Shown: positions 20,187 through 30,452 of the stretch, one piece after another
Numbering within the stretch: the first letter of the stretch is position 1
Layout of the letters: the number at the start of each line of letters is the position of its first letter
NCBI RefSeq assembly: GCF_000150955.2
Contig: NC_011674.1
Span: 496,001-560,000 of the forward strand
Direction of reading: 5' to 3'
Source: Phaeodactylum tricornutum CCAP 1055/1
Lineage: Eukaryota > Bacillariophyta > Bacillariophyceae > Surirellales > Neidiaceae
DNA: 64,000 nucleotides
Program-made: the position numbers and the translations under genes
Notes under the pieces: generated by a model
Seen by the model: the letters and a program-made list of their open reading frames with translations, nothing else
Told to the model about the DNA's origin: nothing
The model's database searches: none

Positions 20187-21626
20187 ATGCCTCCGGCTTC
20201 CATGGAACTGGAAATGGAAGAACAAGAACTTAATCGCATCGTTGATGAAGAGAACCTTCGCAATGAAGAGCGAGTAGCGTTGGTGGGGGGAGGAAAACAC
20301 GCGAACGGCCGGCGACGGACGCCCGATTCGTCCAACTCCACGTCGTCCCTCGGTTCCACGGTAGCCTCCACACCCCGGTATAGGTCCTCGGTTTCGCGAT
20401 GTTGGAAATTTTTGATACCACTCGCGCTGATTTCCATCTTGGCCATGCACTGGTCGCCTGAAATACAGGGGAACGCCGGAATTGAAACCAAGCCTTCCTC
20501 GGCACCACAAGAACAAGGAAAATCACAACCAATTGTACGAGAACCGGTAAAGAATCTAACGTCCGCATCGAATGGAAGAGACTTCCCAAAGAGAAATTCT
20601 TCCACTACACGTGCGGAACCTGTCAAGCAACCAGAATCCAGCATGGCACCGGTAGCGATCAAACAACCGGAACCTAGTATGGCACCGGAACCCGTCAAAC
20701 AAGCGGAACCTAGCATGGCACCGGAAGCGATCAAACAACCACAATTCATTGCAATCCCCAAGAGTGACGACCTCTTTACATGCCCAGAGATCGCCGATAA
20801 AGCCCAACTCGTCATTGACGAAGACAAAAGCTACAACGTAGTCAGTCAGCAAATCCTTACTAATCTCACATCCTATCTCAGTGTGTTTCGGAACACCGGC
20901 TACGACGACTGGGGGCACACCTTTGAGGAAGTCAAGGCTGGTATGTTTCACTGGAAAAGTAAGAAGTACGCCGAAGTGAAAGACGGCATGACTATTTACG
21001 AATCCGCCTGCGGCATTGGCTTGAACCTTTTTATGACGTTGGAGATTCTGAGAGAAGTTCACGGCGTTCGAAATTTGCGCGTTTACGGAAACGAATACGT
21101 GCAAGAATCGGTCGCAGTCGCCCAAACCATGGCAACGAGGCTACCTGGGAAGGGACAATACGGTAGGATTTGCCATGGAGATTCCACCAAACTGGATTAC
21201 GTTCCCTCGAATTCGTTTGATGTCGTTTTTACCGGGTACATTACTCCGTTGGCTAATCCTCTCCAAATCAACGCCACGCGCCAAGGCGATTTGGATCGGT
21301 ACTATATCGCACTGTGTGAATCCAAAGACGAGGACGTCGAGAGCACACGTCTAAAGCTGAAAGCCCAGTACTTGCAAGAGGATTGGTACGCTGCATGGGT
21401 GGGACACATGATTCGCATTGCCAAACCCGGGGCGCCTATTATCATCGAACAGGTTTCCTACCCGATTTGTCGAGCATATTTTGATTGGGGAGGCGTCAGT
21501 CAGGGATTTTGGAGACGCGCTGGAAGGCACTACCCAAACTGGGATATCGATCCTAGCAGTATTGTGTACGAAGACGATACAATTTTCCGTAGACGCTATC
21601 ATGTGTTTATGCGAAAGAATAGCTGA
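20187..21626 (+). CDS. Membrane-anchored SAM-dependent methyltransferase-like protein
   Basis: This is a 479-residue protein from the ATG at 20187. It has a Golgi-type II layout: an acidic cytosolic tail, one membrane anchor near residues 74-88 (FLIPLALISILAMHW), then a stem made of about 3.5 copies of a 12-residue repeat (EPVKQPESSMAP type, 20616-20741). The lumenal domain is methyltransferase-like. It has MTIYESACGIGLNL (SAM-binding motif I), VYGNEYVQESV (acidic residue for ribose) and CHGDSTKLDYVPSNSFDVVF (motifs II/III). It may modify a lipid, glycan or protein in the secretory path, but the substrate is not readable. Repeat number in the stem may vary between strains. Confidence 0.72.
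   Translation: MPPASMELEMEEQELNRIVDEENLRNEERVALVGGGKHANGRRRTPDSSNSTSSLGSTVASTPRYRSSVSRCWKFLIPLALISILAMHWSPEIQGNAGIETKPSSAPQEQGKSQPIVREPVKNLTSASNGRDFPKRNSSTTRAEPVKQPESSMAPVAIKQPEPSMAPEPVKQAEPSMAPEAIKQPQFIAIPKSDDLFTCPEIADKAQLVIDEDKSYNVVSQQILTNLTSYLSVFRNTGYDDWGHTFEEVKAGMFHWKSKKYAEVKDGMTIYESACGIGLNLFMTLEILREVHGVRNLRVYGNEYVQESVAVAQTMATRLPGKGQYGRICHGDSTKLDYVPSNSFDVVFTGYITPLANPLQINATRQGDLDRYYIALCESKDEDVESTRLKLKAQYLQEDWYAAWVGHMIRIAKPGAPIIIEQVSYPICRAYFDWGGVSQGFWRRAGRHYPNWDIDPSSIVYEDDTIFRRRYHVFMRKNS
20616..20741 (+). repeat. 36-bp coding tandem repeat
   Basis: Three and a half copies of a 36-bp unit encode a 12-residue Pro/Lys/Gln/Met-rich repeat in the stem of the methyltransferase. Copies differ at a few positions (EPVKQPESSMAP, VAIKQPEPSMAP, EPVKQAEPSMAP, EAIKQPQ). 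Confidence 0.85.
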
Positions 21627-22087
21627 ATCGGGGCCAGCAGCATTAACCACAACGGGAGTCACCCATGAGCCCCTCTTGGCGCGACTCTAGAATGCGCTTT
21701 GTAGTGTCGGCAGAATGGGTCAACACGCATGGTACGGGGTCAAAGAGTACATAGCATTGGAAGTCGGAAGGCAAGCCAGTTTTCTACATTAGTTGCTGTA
21801 AAATGGGAATAAATTAACGACATATGTTTTTGTTTCTACTCATACCATACGTAGAAAACAGTTTTGTAAATGGAAAAATCCTTCCTGTACATCTGACATC
21901 AGCCCGGACCATTCCAAAAAGTGTTTATAGTTTCGCTGTCCAGGTTACTTACACAAATCGATAAAAACTGTTAAGAGGATTGCATATGTGCGAGTGATGA
22001 AATATTTACGAGTGCCTTTATACTATGATATTGGAAGTGGTCTCAGGGTTCAAAATTGTTCGTATGTGCAAAATCGGCACCTGTCCC
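21627..22087. other. Convergent 3' region, no gene seen
   Basis: This region lies between the convergent ends of the methyltransferase and RSH genes. AT-rich, only short ORFs. It should hold both 3' UTRs. Confidence 0.4.
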
Positions 22088-24079
22088 TCAAACCACCGCG
22101 AGGGACGAAATTGTCAGGACGTCTCCGTTGGTGAGTTGCCGCGTGATGGATGCTTCGACACCGTTGAGTTGGACCGATCCGTCCACACCGCCCTGACGCA
22201 AGGCATCGAGCACACAAGCACCGGCTGGTAGTGCCAAGACCTTGGGTGTGTCTCCGGACTTCAAAAAGCAGAAGACGTATTCGCGAGCCAAATCAGATTG
22301 GGCCGCCGTCAGAGCTTGCAAATACGGTTCCAGACGCTGGGTGCGGGCTCGAATGCGTTCAGCCCGGATGCGGCTTTGCCAAATGTCCGACGCCGTCACC
22401 GGAGCAAAGGAGGCGGGGGATGCATCCCACTCGACAGTAGCCGGGGCCACGCCGTTGTGCTGGTCCCAGTGCCATTCCTGTACTTTACGAACGTAAGCAT
22501 CCGAAGACTGGTCCAAATCCGAAGGTTCGACGTCAGCTTCCGCCAGACTGTCTTGCGACGCCTTGTAATCCCAATGGGAAGCGAGACCAAATTCAGCAAC
22601 CTGGTGCATTTCGCCCGACCGGACCTGAATTTCTACCTTCCAGGATTCGTACGTGGCCGTGTAGTGTAGAGATTGATATCCGTTGGGTTTGGGCCGTTCG
22701 ACGTAATCCTTGAAGCGGGGTGCATTCGCCACGGGCGCAAACTGGCTCGTGCACAACTTTTGTGCGTAGTAACACAAGGCACGTTCGCGCGCACGCGTGA
22801 CCTCTACAGGTTCGTTCGGCGTTTCTTTTTTGGCATTCAAAACGATCCGCAGCGCGAGGGCATCCGGGACTTGCAACAAGTGCTTGTATCCGTGACGAAG
22901 CATCTTTTTCCACATGCTGTAGGACTCCTTTACGCGTGCCGTGACGGTAAAGTCGGACACTGCCTTACTGAACTCGGGGTCCTTTTGCAACAATAGAGTC
23001 AAGTCGTTCTTGACCTCGGCCAGTACATCCCGCATATTGTTGTTTTCGTCCTTTGTTTGGACTTCCTTGGCCATGGCGTTAACTGCCTGGTACTGCCGTT
23101 GATAGAGCACTCGAAAGGCGGCACCCTCGAGTTCGTTCTTGAGACGATGCATTCCGAGGCGAGACGCCAGCGGAGCGTAGATGCTGAGTGCTTCCCGGCC
23201 CACCCGGACCCGTTCCGGAGTGAGTTCGTAGGAGTCGGACTTGAGCAATCCCCTGAGTCTATAGAGACAAGCTCCGGCCCGAATCGCCAGAGCCCGCCAG
23301 TCGCGGGTTTCCGAAAGCAGTAGTTGGCGCAAGTTTTCGGCATCGTGGGCGTCCGGACTCGCCCGAGAAGCGTGTGTTTGCATAACGACCTGTGCGACCC
23401 ACTCGAGCTGTTTGAGACGACCCGCGTCGTCGGCAATCTGCGAGACGTGCTCACCATAGTAGGCATCGAGATTGGCGTGCCGAACCATCGCCGCAGCGGT
23501 CTGGGAAGTGGAGGATTGGAGACGGGTGTGTTCCCTTAACTCGACACAGTCGGCGTAGTGAAAGGCGGCGGCCACTAGCGCGTTAAGTCCCATTTCCATG
23601 GTTTCCACCAGAATGCGCAAAAAGTCCGCCGTCCCGGCCACCTTATGCGCGTCGCCACCCGCAGCTTCTTCCACCGCCGCCAGTAGTTGCAACGTTTCCG
23701 TTTCGGTGAAAAAGCTGACCTTCATGGCTTGCGAAAGTTCGGCAACCAGCGAGTCCTTCAAATGCGCTTGTGGGTAGGAAAGCCAAGTCGGGAGAGGCCC
23801 AATCGTACTGGTTGGACTGCTGCTCGAAGTCGATAGTAAGGCATCGGTACGGAGACCGTCCATCACGTTCGATCGAAAGGCTAACGAGGTTTTGCTGCTT
23901 CGGAAGCCGTTGTGCAGTGCCGTAAAGGCATCCGCAGATTGACTACAGCGACTCGAGAGCAAGAGAGCCGCGGTAGATAGGACGGTAGGCATCCTTCTTC
24001 TTCGGCGGTGTGTCGACAACGGTAGAGTTGGCGTCGCTGCGGCGGCGGTGGCCGTAGCAGCAGGAATGCCATTCGTCAT
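22088..24079 (-). CDS. RSH: Plastid RelA/SpoT homologue (RSH) with TGS domain
   Basis: This is a 663-residue (p)ppGpp synthetase-family enzyme. The ATG at 24079 is used; the frame extends upstream only with TTG. The leader has a hydrophobic stretch (STAALLLSS) followed by SADAFTALH, an ASAFAP-like motif, so plastid import is inferred. The HD hydrolase region (about residues 120-290) is degenerate: where active enzymes have HDxxED it reads FHYADCVEL, so hydrolysis is probably lost. The synthetase domain (about 370-500) has VKESYSMWKKML, PDALALRIVL, PKPNGYQSLHY and KVEIQVRSGEMHQVAEFG, with the expected Asp and Glu. A TGS domain closes the protein (about 595-663). Domain order suggests a small algal RSH, perhaps the RSH4 type. 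It would tune plastid transcription and translation under stress. Confidence 0.85.
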   Translation of the reverse strand: MTNGIPAATATAAAATPTLPLSTHRRRRRMPTVLSTAALLLSSRCSQSADAFTALHNGFRSSKTSLAFRSNVMDGLRTDALLSTSSSSPTSTIGPLPTWLSYPQAHLKDSLVAELSQAMKVSFFTETETLQLLAAVEEAAGGDAHKVAGTADFLRILVETMEMGLNALVAAAFHYADCVELREHTRLQSSTSQTAAAMVRHANLDAYYGEHVSQIADDAGRLKQLEWVAQVVMQTHASRASPDAHDAENLRQLLLSETRDWRALAIRAGACLYRLRGLLKSDSYELTPERVRVGREALSIYAPLASRLGMHRLKNELEGAAFRVLYQRQYQAVNAMAKEVQTKDENNNMRDVLAEVKNDLTLLLQKDPEFSKAVSDFTVTARVKESYSMWKKMLRHGYKHLLQVPDALALRIVLNAKKETPNEPVEVTRARERALCYYAQKLCTSQFAPVANAPRFKDYVERPKPNGYQSLHYTATYESWKVEIQVRSGEMHQVAEFGLASHWDYKASQDSLAEADVEPSDLDQSSDAYVRKVQEWHWDQHNGVAPATVEWDASPASFAPVTASDIWQSRIRAERIRARTQRLEPYLQALTAAQSDLAREYVFCFLKSGDTPKVLALPAGACVLDALRQGGVDGSVQLNGVEASITRQLTNGDVLTISSLAVV

Positions 24080-25292
24080 CTCGTGGGGTGCGACTGGGAC
24101 TTGCGGGGAACCGACTGTGGAGACAATGCAATGGAAGCAAAGGAATATATTGTGTAAGTCAACGACGACGGGAGCAGGCTTCAATACATTGCACTATCAA
24201 ATGAGCAAGGTAAAGAGATTCGCGTCGGGAATTCTCGCAAAGAATCGACGAATGAAACAGCTGGCGACACAAGTTTCCAAGCAACATTCGGCAACGAACG
24301 AATCTCGCGCTTTCCCTGTGGTCGTTCGAAATTACGCAACACACCTCGAACGAATGGAAGCGTATGTGGTTGTACAAGCTGAACCGACAAGTAGCTGTGC
24401 AATGCTTTGTGACTTTGGGTCATTGGCTTTTTCGCCCTTCCCGGGTAGTGCTATTGGTAAGCAGCAGGCGTCGTGGTGACAGAGCAAGGCGTTGACAACT
24501 TAGTTGTCAACGGGAAGCCCGCTTTCGAAAACGGCACTGTGCTACGGCGATTACTGCGGGAAACGGAACCAATTCCCGAAACCTCGCCCACGCGATTCGC
24601 TCGTGGGCGCCAGCCCACACACCGGAATTCGACACGGAATTCGCAGAACAAATACCGGGCTCGTCACGCGTCGGTAAGCGTAACCCTAAGTATGAAGATT
24701 CGAAACGACCCGTGAAGGCACGCGCTTCCGGTACGAACTTCGAAACCCTCCCCCACTCACGACCAAACTCAAAAACACCATGGCGATTCCACAACGGGAT
24801 CACCAAAGTAGCTCCCAACCCGCAATACAACACGATCACTATCACGACAAACGAGAATTTAACAATCGAAGTCGTTTGCTCACCTTGAGTTGAATACCCC
24901 AAGCAAGTGTCGGGTCCAACAACCGTTCTCGATGGTAGTTGCTGTTTTGTGTGTGTATGTGTGTGTGTTTGTGTTGGACCCCGAGAGATGTCGTCCGAGG
25001 TCTCTCGCCGAAGCGGGATGTCTTTCCGTTTCTGACTGACTGAAACTTCAAGCCGTTCGCGAGAGTGTCTCGTGCGCCTTTGCGTCGATTCGAGAATTCC
25101 GCTCGGGAAGCCGGCTCCCACACGCGATAGACACGCACGGCGCACACGTCTCTACTAGTAGCGGTGTGTTCCGGCCCGGGATGTTCTTCGAACGTCTGTT
25201 CGAGTCAGGGGAGGGCACGGAATCTCACAGTAAACACAGAAACCCGAACACAAGAGCCCCGCTTTGGAATACCCAAGGCACATTCTCATCCA
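24080..25292. other. Long divergent intergenic region, no gene seen
   Basis: This region separates RSH (minus) from the UPF0324 transporter (plus). ORFs of up to 212 codons occur but begin with non-ATG codons and have skewed, Arg/Ser-rich compositions typical of chance frames. A short GT-rich microsatellite lies at about 24949-24974. Confidence 0.45.
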
Positions 25293-25343
25293 TGACGTGA
25301 CATCACGACGTCAACCGGTGGGAGACAAGAATCTACGACGTCA
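25293..25343 (+). promoter_or_regulatory. Candidate CO2/cAMP-responsive elements (three)
   Basis: TGACGT at 25293-25298 and ACGTCA at 25308-25313 and 25338-25343 lie within 51 bases, just upstream of the transporter ORF. These hexamers are the core of the CO2/cAMP-responsive elements described for the P. tricornutum PtCA1 carbonic anhydrase promoter, which are bound by bZIP factors. The spacing and strand mix resemble that promoter. Function here is inference. Confidence 0.45.
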
Positions 25344-25380
25344 GCACGCATATGTCACACGGACATTGTAAAATTGAATT

Positions 25381-26760
25381 ATGTCAGCATGTCTCCTATG
25401 TTTGACTTGTCAGCCAATCGGGTCAATTCCTCAAATGGCTCACGAACGCATGGGACTTGAAAATGTCACAAACCCAGCCGCGGCAGTTTGTTTCTCCCGG
25501 CGAGAGTGCACCATGGCGTTTCACTACCGAGTAGCAAGGAGAATCGGGTTGCAACGTTTCAAATACGTCCATAACAATCACAACTTGTTGACTTGGCGGC
25601 TGCTATCAGGGTCCTCCCCGACGCCGCTCCATACAAAAGGAGAAGATGCACCGCAATCCAAATCACCGGCATCGTCTCGAGATGTCACGTCTCCTTCCTC
25701 GATTCTTCCTGGCCTCGGGCTCGCAGCCGGAACAGCACTTGGCGGCTTTCAGGCGGCGTCAATCCTATCAGATACCCTCGCTATTCCCGTGTCGGGAATT
25801 CCCACATCTATCCTACTTGGTATGGCTGTGAAAAACACGATAGGCTACGACACAAACACTTTCCAACCAGGTCTCGTCTTTGCCACCAAAACGATCCTCC
25901 AAACGGGAATCGTCTGCGTTGCGGCCAAACTTTCTTTCCTTGATATGGTTACCACCGGATCCCAGAGTGTTCCCGTCGTAATCGCTTCCGTCGGGGCCGG
26001 CATGTTGTTCTTACCCATCGCTGGTGCCTGGGCCGGGTTGCCCCCGCGACTGTCTCTCCTCCTCACTGCCGGTACATCCATTTGTGGTGTCACGGCTATT
26101 ACTGCCCTAGCACCGGCAATCCAGGCAACACCACGGGAAATTGCTATAGCTGTGGCCAACACGGTGGCCTTTGGAACCGTGGGAATGTTGTGCTATCCCT
26201 ATGTCTTGCACGAATTGTGCCAGGGCAATTCGGTGCAGGTAGGAATGTGCCTCGGAGTGGCTATTCATGACACGTCGCAGGTTCTGGGGTCGGCCATGGC
26301 CTATAAGGAAACGTTTGATGATCAATTGGCGTTTCAGGTGGCGGCCGTCACTAAACTCGTGCGGAATTTAGGTTTGGCCGTGGCCATTCCGACTTTGACG
26401 TACGTGTACCACAAGGAGCACACAGCCAAGTCAACGGGCGAACGCCTACCCGAAACCATGTCGGGCCTTTCCACCTTCTCCAAGTACATTCCGCCCTTTT
26501 TGGTGGCATTTTTGGGAATGTCGGCTTTGCGGTCGGGAGGAGACGTGATGCTTTCCGATGTGGAAGTCTATTCGCAAATCATGAATTGGATTGGCAATGA
26601 TCTTTCCAAGTACGCTTTGGGGACAGCAATGGCGGGGGTAGGACTGAGTACTTCCGCGTCATCGCTACAAGGCGTAGGATGGAAACCGTTTGCGGTAGGA
26701 GGAGCGGGAGCTCTAGTGGTGGGTGGAACCGGATTCACGGTAGCGACGCTGGTGCTGTAG
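25381..26760 (+). CDS. YeiH/UPF0324-type membrane transporter
   Basis: This polytopic membrane protein of up to 459 residues belongs to the UPF0324 (YeiH, putative sulfate exporter) family, which is common in bacteria. Family marks include GLPPRLSLLLTAGTSICGVT, AITALAPAIQATPREIAIA, VAFGTVGMLCYP, a GVAIHDTSQVLGSA loop and VTKLVRNLGLAVAIP. About ten membrane helices are visible. The first ATG is at 25381, but Met45 (25513) begins a basic, acid-poor stretch, AFHYRVARRIGLQRFK, typical of a mitochondrial presequence. Either start is possible; if Met45 is used, the candidate regulatory hexamers lie about 170-220 bases upstream. The transported ion is not established for the family. A bacterial origin is likely but not dated here. 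Confidence 0.82.
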   Translation: MSACLLCLTCQPIGSIPQMAHERMGLENVTNPAAAVCFSRRECTMAFHYRVARRIGLQRFKYVHNNHNLLTWRLLSGSSPTPLHTKGEDAPQSKSPASSRDVTSPSSILPGLGLAAGTALGGFQAASILSDTLAIPVSGIPTSILLGMAVKNTIGYDTNTFQPGLVFATKTILQTGIVCVAAKLSFLDMVTTGSQSVPVVIASVGAGMLFLPIAGAWAGLPPRLSLLLTAGTSICGVTAITALAPAIQATPREIAIAVANTVAFGTVGMLCYPYVLHELCQGNSVQVGMCLGVAIHDTSQVLGSAMAYKETFDDQLAFQVAAVTKLVRNLGLAVAIPTLTYVYHKEHTAKSTGERLPETMSGLSTFSKYIPPFLVAFLGMSALRSGGDVMLSDVEVYSQIMNWIGNDLSKYALGTAMAGVGLSTSASSLQGVGWKPFAVGGAGALVVGGTGFTVATLVL

Positions 26761-26930
26761 ATTGCTGGCGTACAATCGATTGCTGTTGAGGTTACTAGTA
26801 TTTTCTTTTCTACTGTGTCTTGTCCTTTTCTTGTCATAGCATTCTATTTAAATATAAATGTGCTGCATGTGGCTTCACGTGGGGAAGTCATATGAAGTGG
26901 GTACGCTGTATGCTTTTGGATTGATGCACC

Positions 26931-29900
26931 TTATTTAGGTTTTTCAAACATGGACTCGATCGCTCCGATATCGTACGTGCTCTGGGACCCGTCTTCATTG
27001 GCACCGTCTCCATCTGAAGAGCCAAATTGGTCGCCTGCTTGCATCTGTTGTGCAAGCATGTCGTTGAGTGGACCTCCATTTCCAGCAGCTCGCATACTGA
27101 GGTCCACCGGTAAAGGTGGCGCGCGATAGCGCATATTCATACGCTTTGACAGCTCCAAAGCAAAGCTGGATAACTCTGCCTTGCTGTCTAGCAAGGCTCC
27201 CACATTCTGCCACGATTCGCGATGCTGTCCCACTACAATGTACTCAACAAATCCAGCATCCGCCTCCACGCGAGTAGCGCGGAAGGCTGAAAAACTCAAC
27301 CACTGCCGAGGACGCGCCTTGACAAATTTCTCCAAAGCAGCCTTGAAGATTTTGAATTTTGAATATGGTGTGTTGATGGGAAATTTGAGGTTGAAATACA
27401 AGACAGCCTGTGGCGAACGCGCAGCATTGATTATGCGGCTACTGGCGAGCGACCCATTCGAGTAGGTAGCGACTTCGTTGGTAGCCGCAAAGACCACTGT
27501 CGTAGCAAATAGAGTGACGTCCCGCACAAACCAAGTCGGAGAGCCAGAGAAGCTGGTGTCATTGTTTACGTCGCTCACGTGGATGCGGTCGCCAATGTCG
27601 AAGGGACGGCGTACCAAAATAAGCAGGAGACCCTCAAAATACTTAGAACATGCCGCTCCGATCATGAAAGCAAAACCCAGAACAAAGGCAGAGACAGATC
27701 CGAAAAGAGCGAGAGGATCCACACCCATTACCCCAAGCGAAATACATCCAACTATGAAGTAGAACAAAATGTTGATGATACGCTCGAACGCCTTGTCCAT
27801 TTTGGACGAATTAGCGACCGAAGCGCGCAGCAATCGTAGTTCCTTGTAAACACTGTCAACTGACTTGGCAAAATCAATCAGCGAGAGATTGCCTTCGCGG
27901 TCGGGCCGAAATATTTTCACCACTTCTTTCAATTTCGCCTCGTCTAGTGATCCGTCGCGATCGACTGCAACTAGTGCAAGCACATCAAAGTTTAAAGCTT
28001 CATTACTTGGAGTGCGTCCAAGCAATCGCTGATACACCGTTTCCACGGAAGAAATGCACGTTGTACGACTGTCTGCAGGTCCGAAGGCAACTGAAAATGG
28101 GAACGTTGTGTTGAGACAGGAAAGGGATTGACGAAATTGTATAATCGAGCTAATGCTGACGATATCCTATGTCAAGAGAGGAAGGATAAGATTAGTCGGA
28201 AAAGCCCATATCATCGTCCAAATCCTTTAGCACATACATTACTCTTATCCAGAAGTGTCGGCTCCTCCCATGCACCAAGGACTTCGTTGATCTTAACGCG
28301 AATAGAAGCATTGTAATCAACCGTGCTGGCAAGAATTGACCGTTGGCTTTTGGATGCATTACCACCACTACCCACTGATTCGCCGCCGTCTAATTCCGCA
28401 ACGTTCTGTTCCATTGTCTTCTTATATGCGACAGAATGCTCCACATGATAGTCGTTCATACTGAAATCGTATTTCTCCATATCTCTCGCGAGCGTAGCAA
28501 TTTGACCAACCAGCAAAGCTTTTCGCATAATAACCGCAAGATCATTCGCATATCGATCAAAGGTCTGTCGGCCCAGGAACAGTCCAACCCAAAAACGCTT
28601 CGCAGTGATAGCAACGCCAATGGATGCGGCCAAAATGAGAACTGTTTGGTACGCTTTGCTGTTCAAAACACCGCCGGCTGGGTTTTCGAAATTAAAAAGG
28701 CCAATTGTGTCCTGCCAAAAAAGCCTGGATTGGATTGGGCAGTGCTACCGGTTAGCAATATATCATGTCAAAATCGTAGATTGTAGCACAGTCACACTTA
28801 CCAGTGACGAGCAAATTTGTTGTTTCCGAAAAGTAGAAAGAAATCGTACAAAACCCACCATGTGAGTAAGAATGGCCAGCCACGTGATTGTACGGTCCAT
28901 AAAGTTGCGTAAGGTCCCAGCACCTTCACAAACAAACGGGTTCGTAAGGCGAAGAAGTCGATTACGACCGCTTGTGACATTTTGGCCAATGAAAAAGTAA
29001 TCACTTGCCGGACTCCAATGAACAAAATCCAAAACGATGCACTAGCTTGATTTGAACGGTCCACACGAAAGAAGTTTCCGATGGATCCTAGACCGGAATC
29101 TCCCGGGTCAGTAGTATTTGCCACAGGCATGGGAGTTTTCACATCCACAGGGTGCTGCTCTGCAATACATTCCTCTTGTGAGCCACATGGCGGGTTATCC
29201 GCCAGGTAGAACAGAATGGCAGCAATCCCAGTTGCCGGGAAGATGATAAAGAAAAGCACGTTCTTAACGAAGCGAAGTGCGTTTCCCTTGCGGAACTTCA
29301 ACCATTCCTCAAAGTCTTGAAAATCTGATTTAAAATCTTCATTGATTTGACTTTTCTTTTTCGAGCGTCGTAAATTATCAGAACTATTTTGCTTCGTCTC
29401 TCCCTTTCCTGAAACACCACTTTCAAGATCGACTTGCTGATCGCCATCATCGTTTTCCAAAGGATCGACTGCTTCGTCTGTCTTTTTAGAATCGACCATG
29501 TTTGATGCTCGCACAGCCGTGCGAAGTTTTTTCCACTTGCTGGCGGGATCAAAAGTTTCTCTCACCGCAGCGACGGCGGCTGCGCTTTTTGTTTCCTCTT
29601 CTTTTTTTGCTTTATTTCTCTTCATGAGAGCGATGGCGTTGGTCGCAAACATATCCGCGCTTGTTGTTCCGTTTTTCACCCCGTCGAAGGACTCGGAAAC
29701 ACTTTGATTCTGCATCTGACGCATTTCTGCCGCTAAATTAAAGAGGGCGTCTCCAGTGCTAAGCGTTTTGCGGTGAGATTTTGATACATGGGATTTTTGG
29801 GACGCCTTTGAAGACGTCGAAGGAACAGGAGAGGACGGCGCATCTTCAAAGCGGTATTTTGGGACTTCCGCACCAAGAAGATTCTTTTGGGCTTCGCTCT

Positions 29901-30452
29901 CGCCAGATCTGGTTGGATCGCTTTCCTCCAACGCTCGATGAATATAGCTTTCCTGACAACGGAAATGATATAAAGCGTCGTTAGTGGAAAGGTTTGACTT
30001 TGTCCCTTTATTGGTTATATAGCACTCAAATCTTTTAACGTACCGCTTCATCTTCTATTGGCGACGAATCCTTGATGTCCTTCAAAGAGAGTTTACCAGT
30101 GGTCACGTTGCTCGATTGCGGAGGAGTCACAGGAGACAAGTCGTGGTTGGGTGGTGCATCGATGAGGTCAGCTGGAACATTGATGTCCCAGGAAACAGTT
30201 CTATAACCAGATCGGGAGCAGATATCAGACTTATGAATTAAAGTGCAGTGATACTGAATTCATTTCCGAGTGCGAGCACCTAACTTACCGATCACGACGA
30301 GGTTTGGCAATGGCCAGCGAGGGCTGTACAGGCGACATTCCAGCACTCAATCCTTCCAACGCGTCCAATAGAATGGATTGGTCATTCCTTTGTTGCGAAA
30401 ATTCTCGCTCTACGCTTTTGTCTACCTTTCTCCTTTCGTCGTCTTCTGCCAT
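26931..30452 (-). CDS. MscS-like mechanosensitive channel copy B, intact
   Basis: This is the best-preserved reference copy. Exons are 30289-30452, 30044-30200, 28802-29952, 28238-28724 and 26931-28166. All joins are GT-AG, and the lengths sum to 3195 nt (1064 residues) with no stop. Disordered residues 1 to about 330 contain RTVSWD and NLAAEMRQMQ. Membrane helices lie near 338-360, 415-445, 461-485 and 512-535 (TAKRFWVGLFLGRQTFDRY). A degenerate EF-hand pair follows (about 713-755: VDRDGSLDEAKL, RPDREGNLSLIDF). Then comes the MscS pore and beta domain (FGSVSAFVLGFAFMIG, LVRRPFDIGDRIHVSD, NGSLASSRIIN). The layout is like that of yeast Msy1/Msy2 and plant MSL channels. It probably releases ions on hypo-osmotic stretch, perhaps under Ca2+ control; the membrane is unknown. 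Confidence 0.85.

Noticed and set aside
20069-20827. 252-codon ORF antisense to the methyltransferase
   Set aside because: It mirrors the 36-bp repeat and the anchor region of the real gene; repeats in the shadow frame only reflect the DNA repeat.
24507-25145. 212-codon minus-strand ORF in the RSH/transporter gap
   Set aside because: It opens with GTG, not ATG, contains a microsatellite-encoded Thr/His run, and has Arg/Ser-rich chance composition with no family resemblance.
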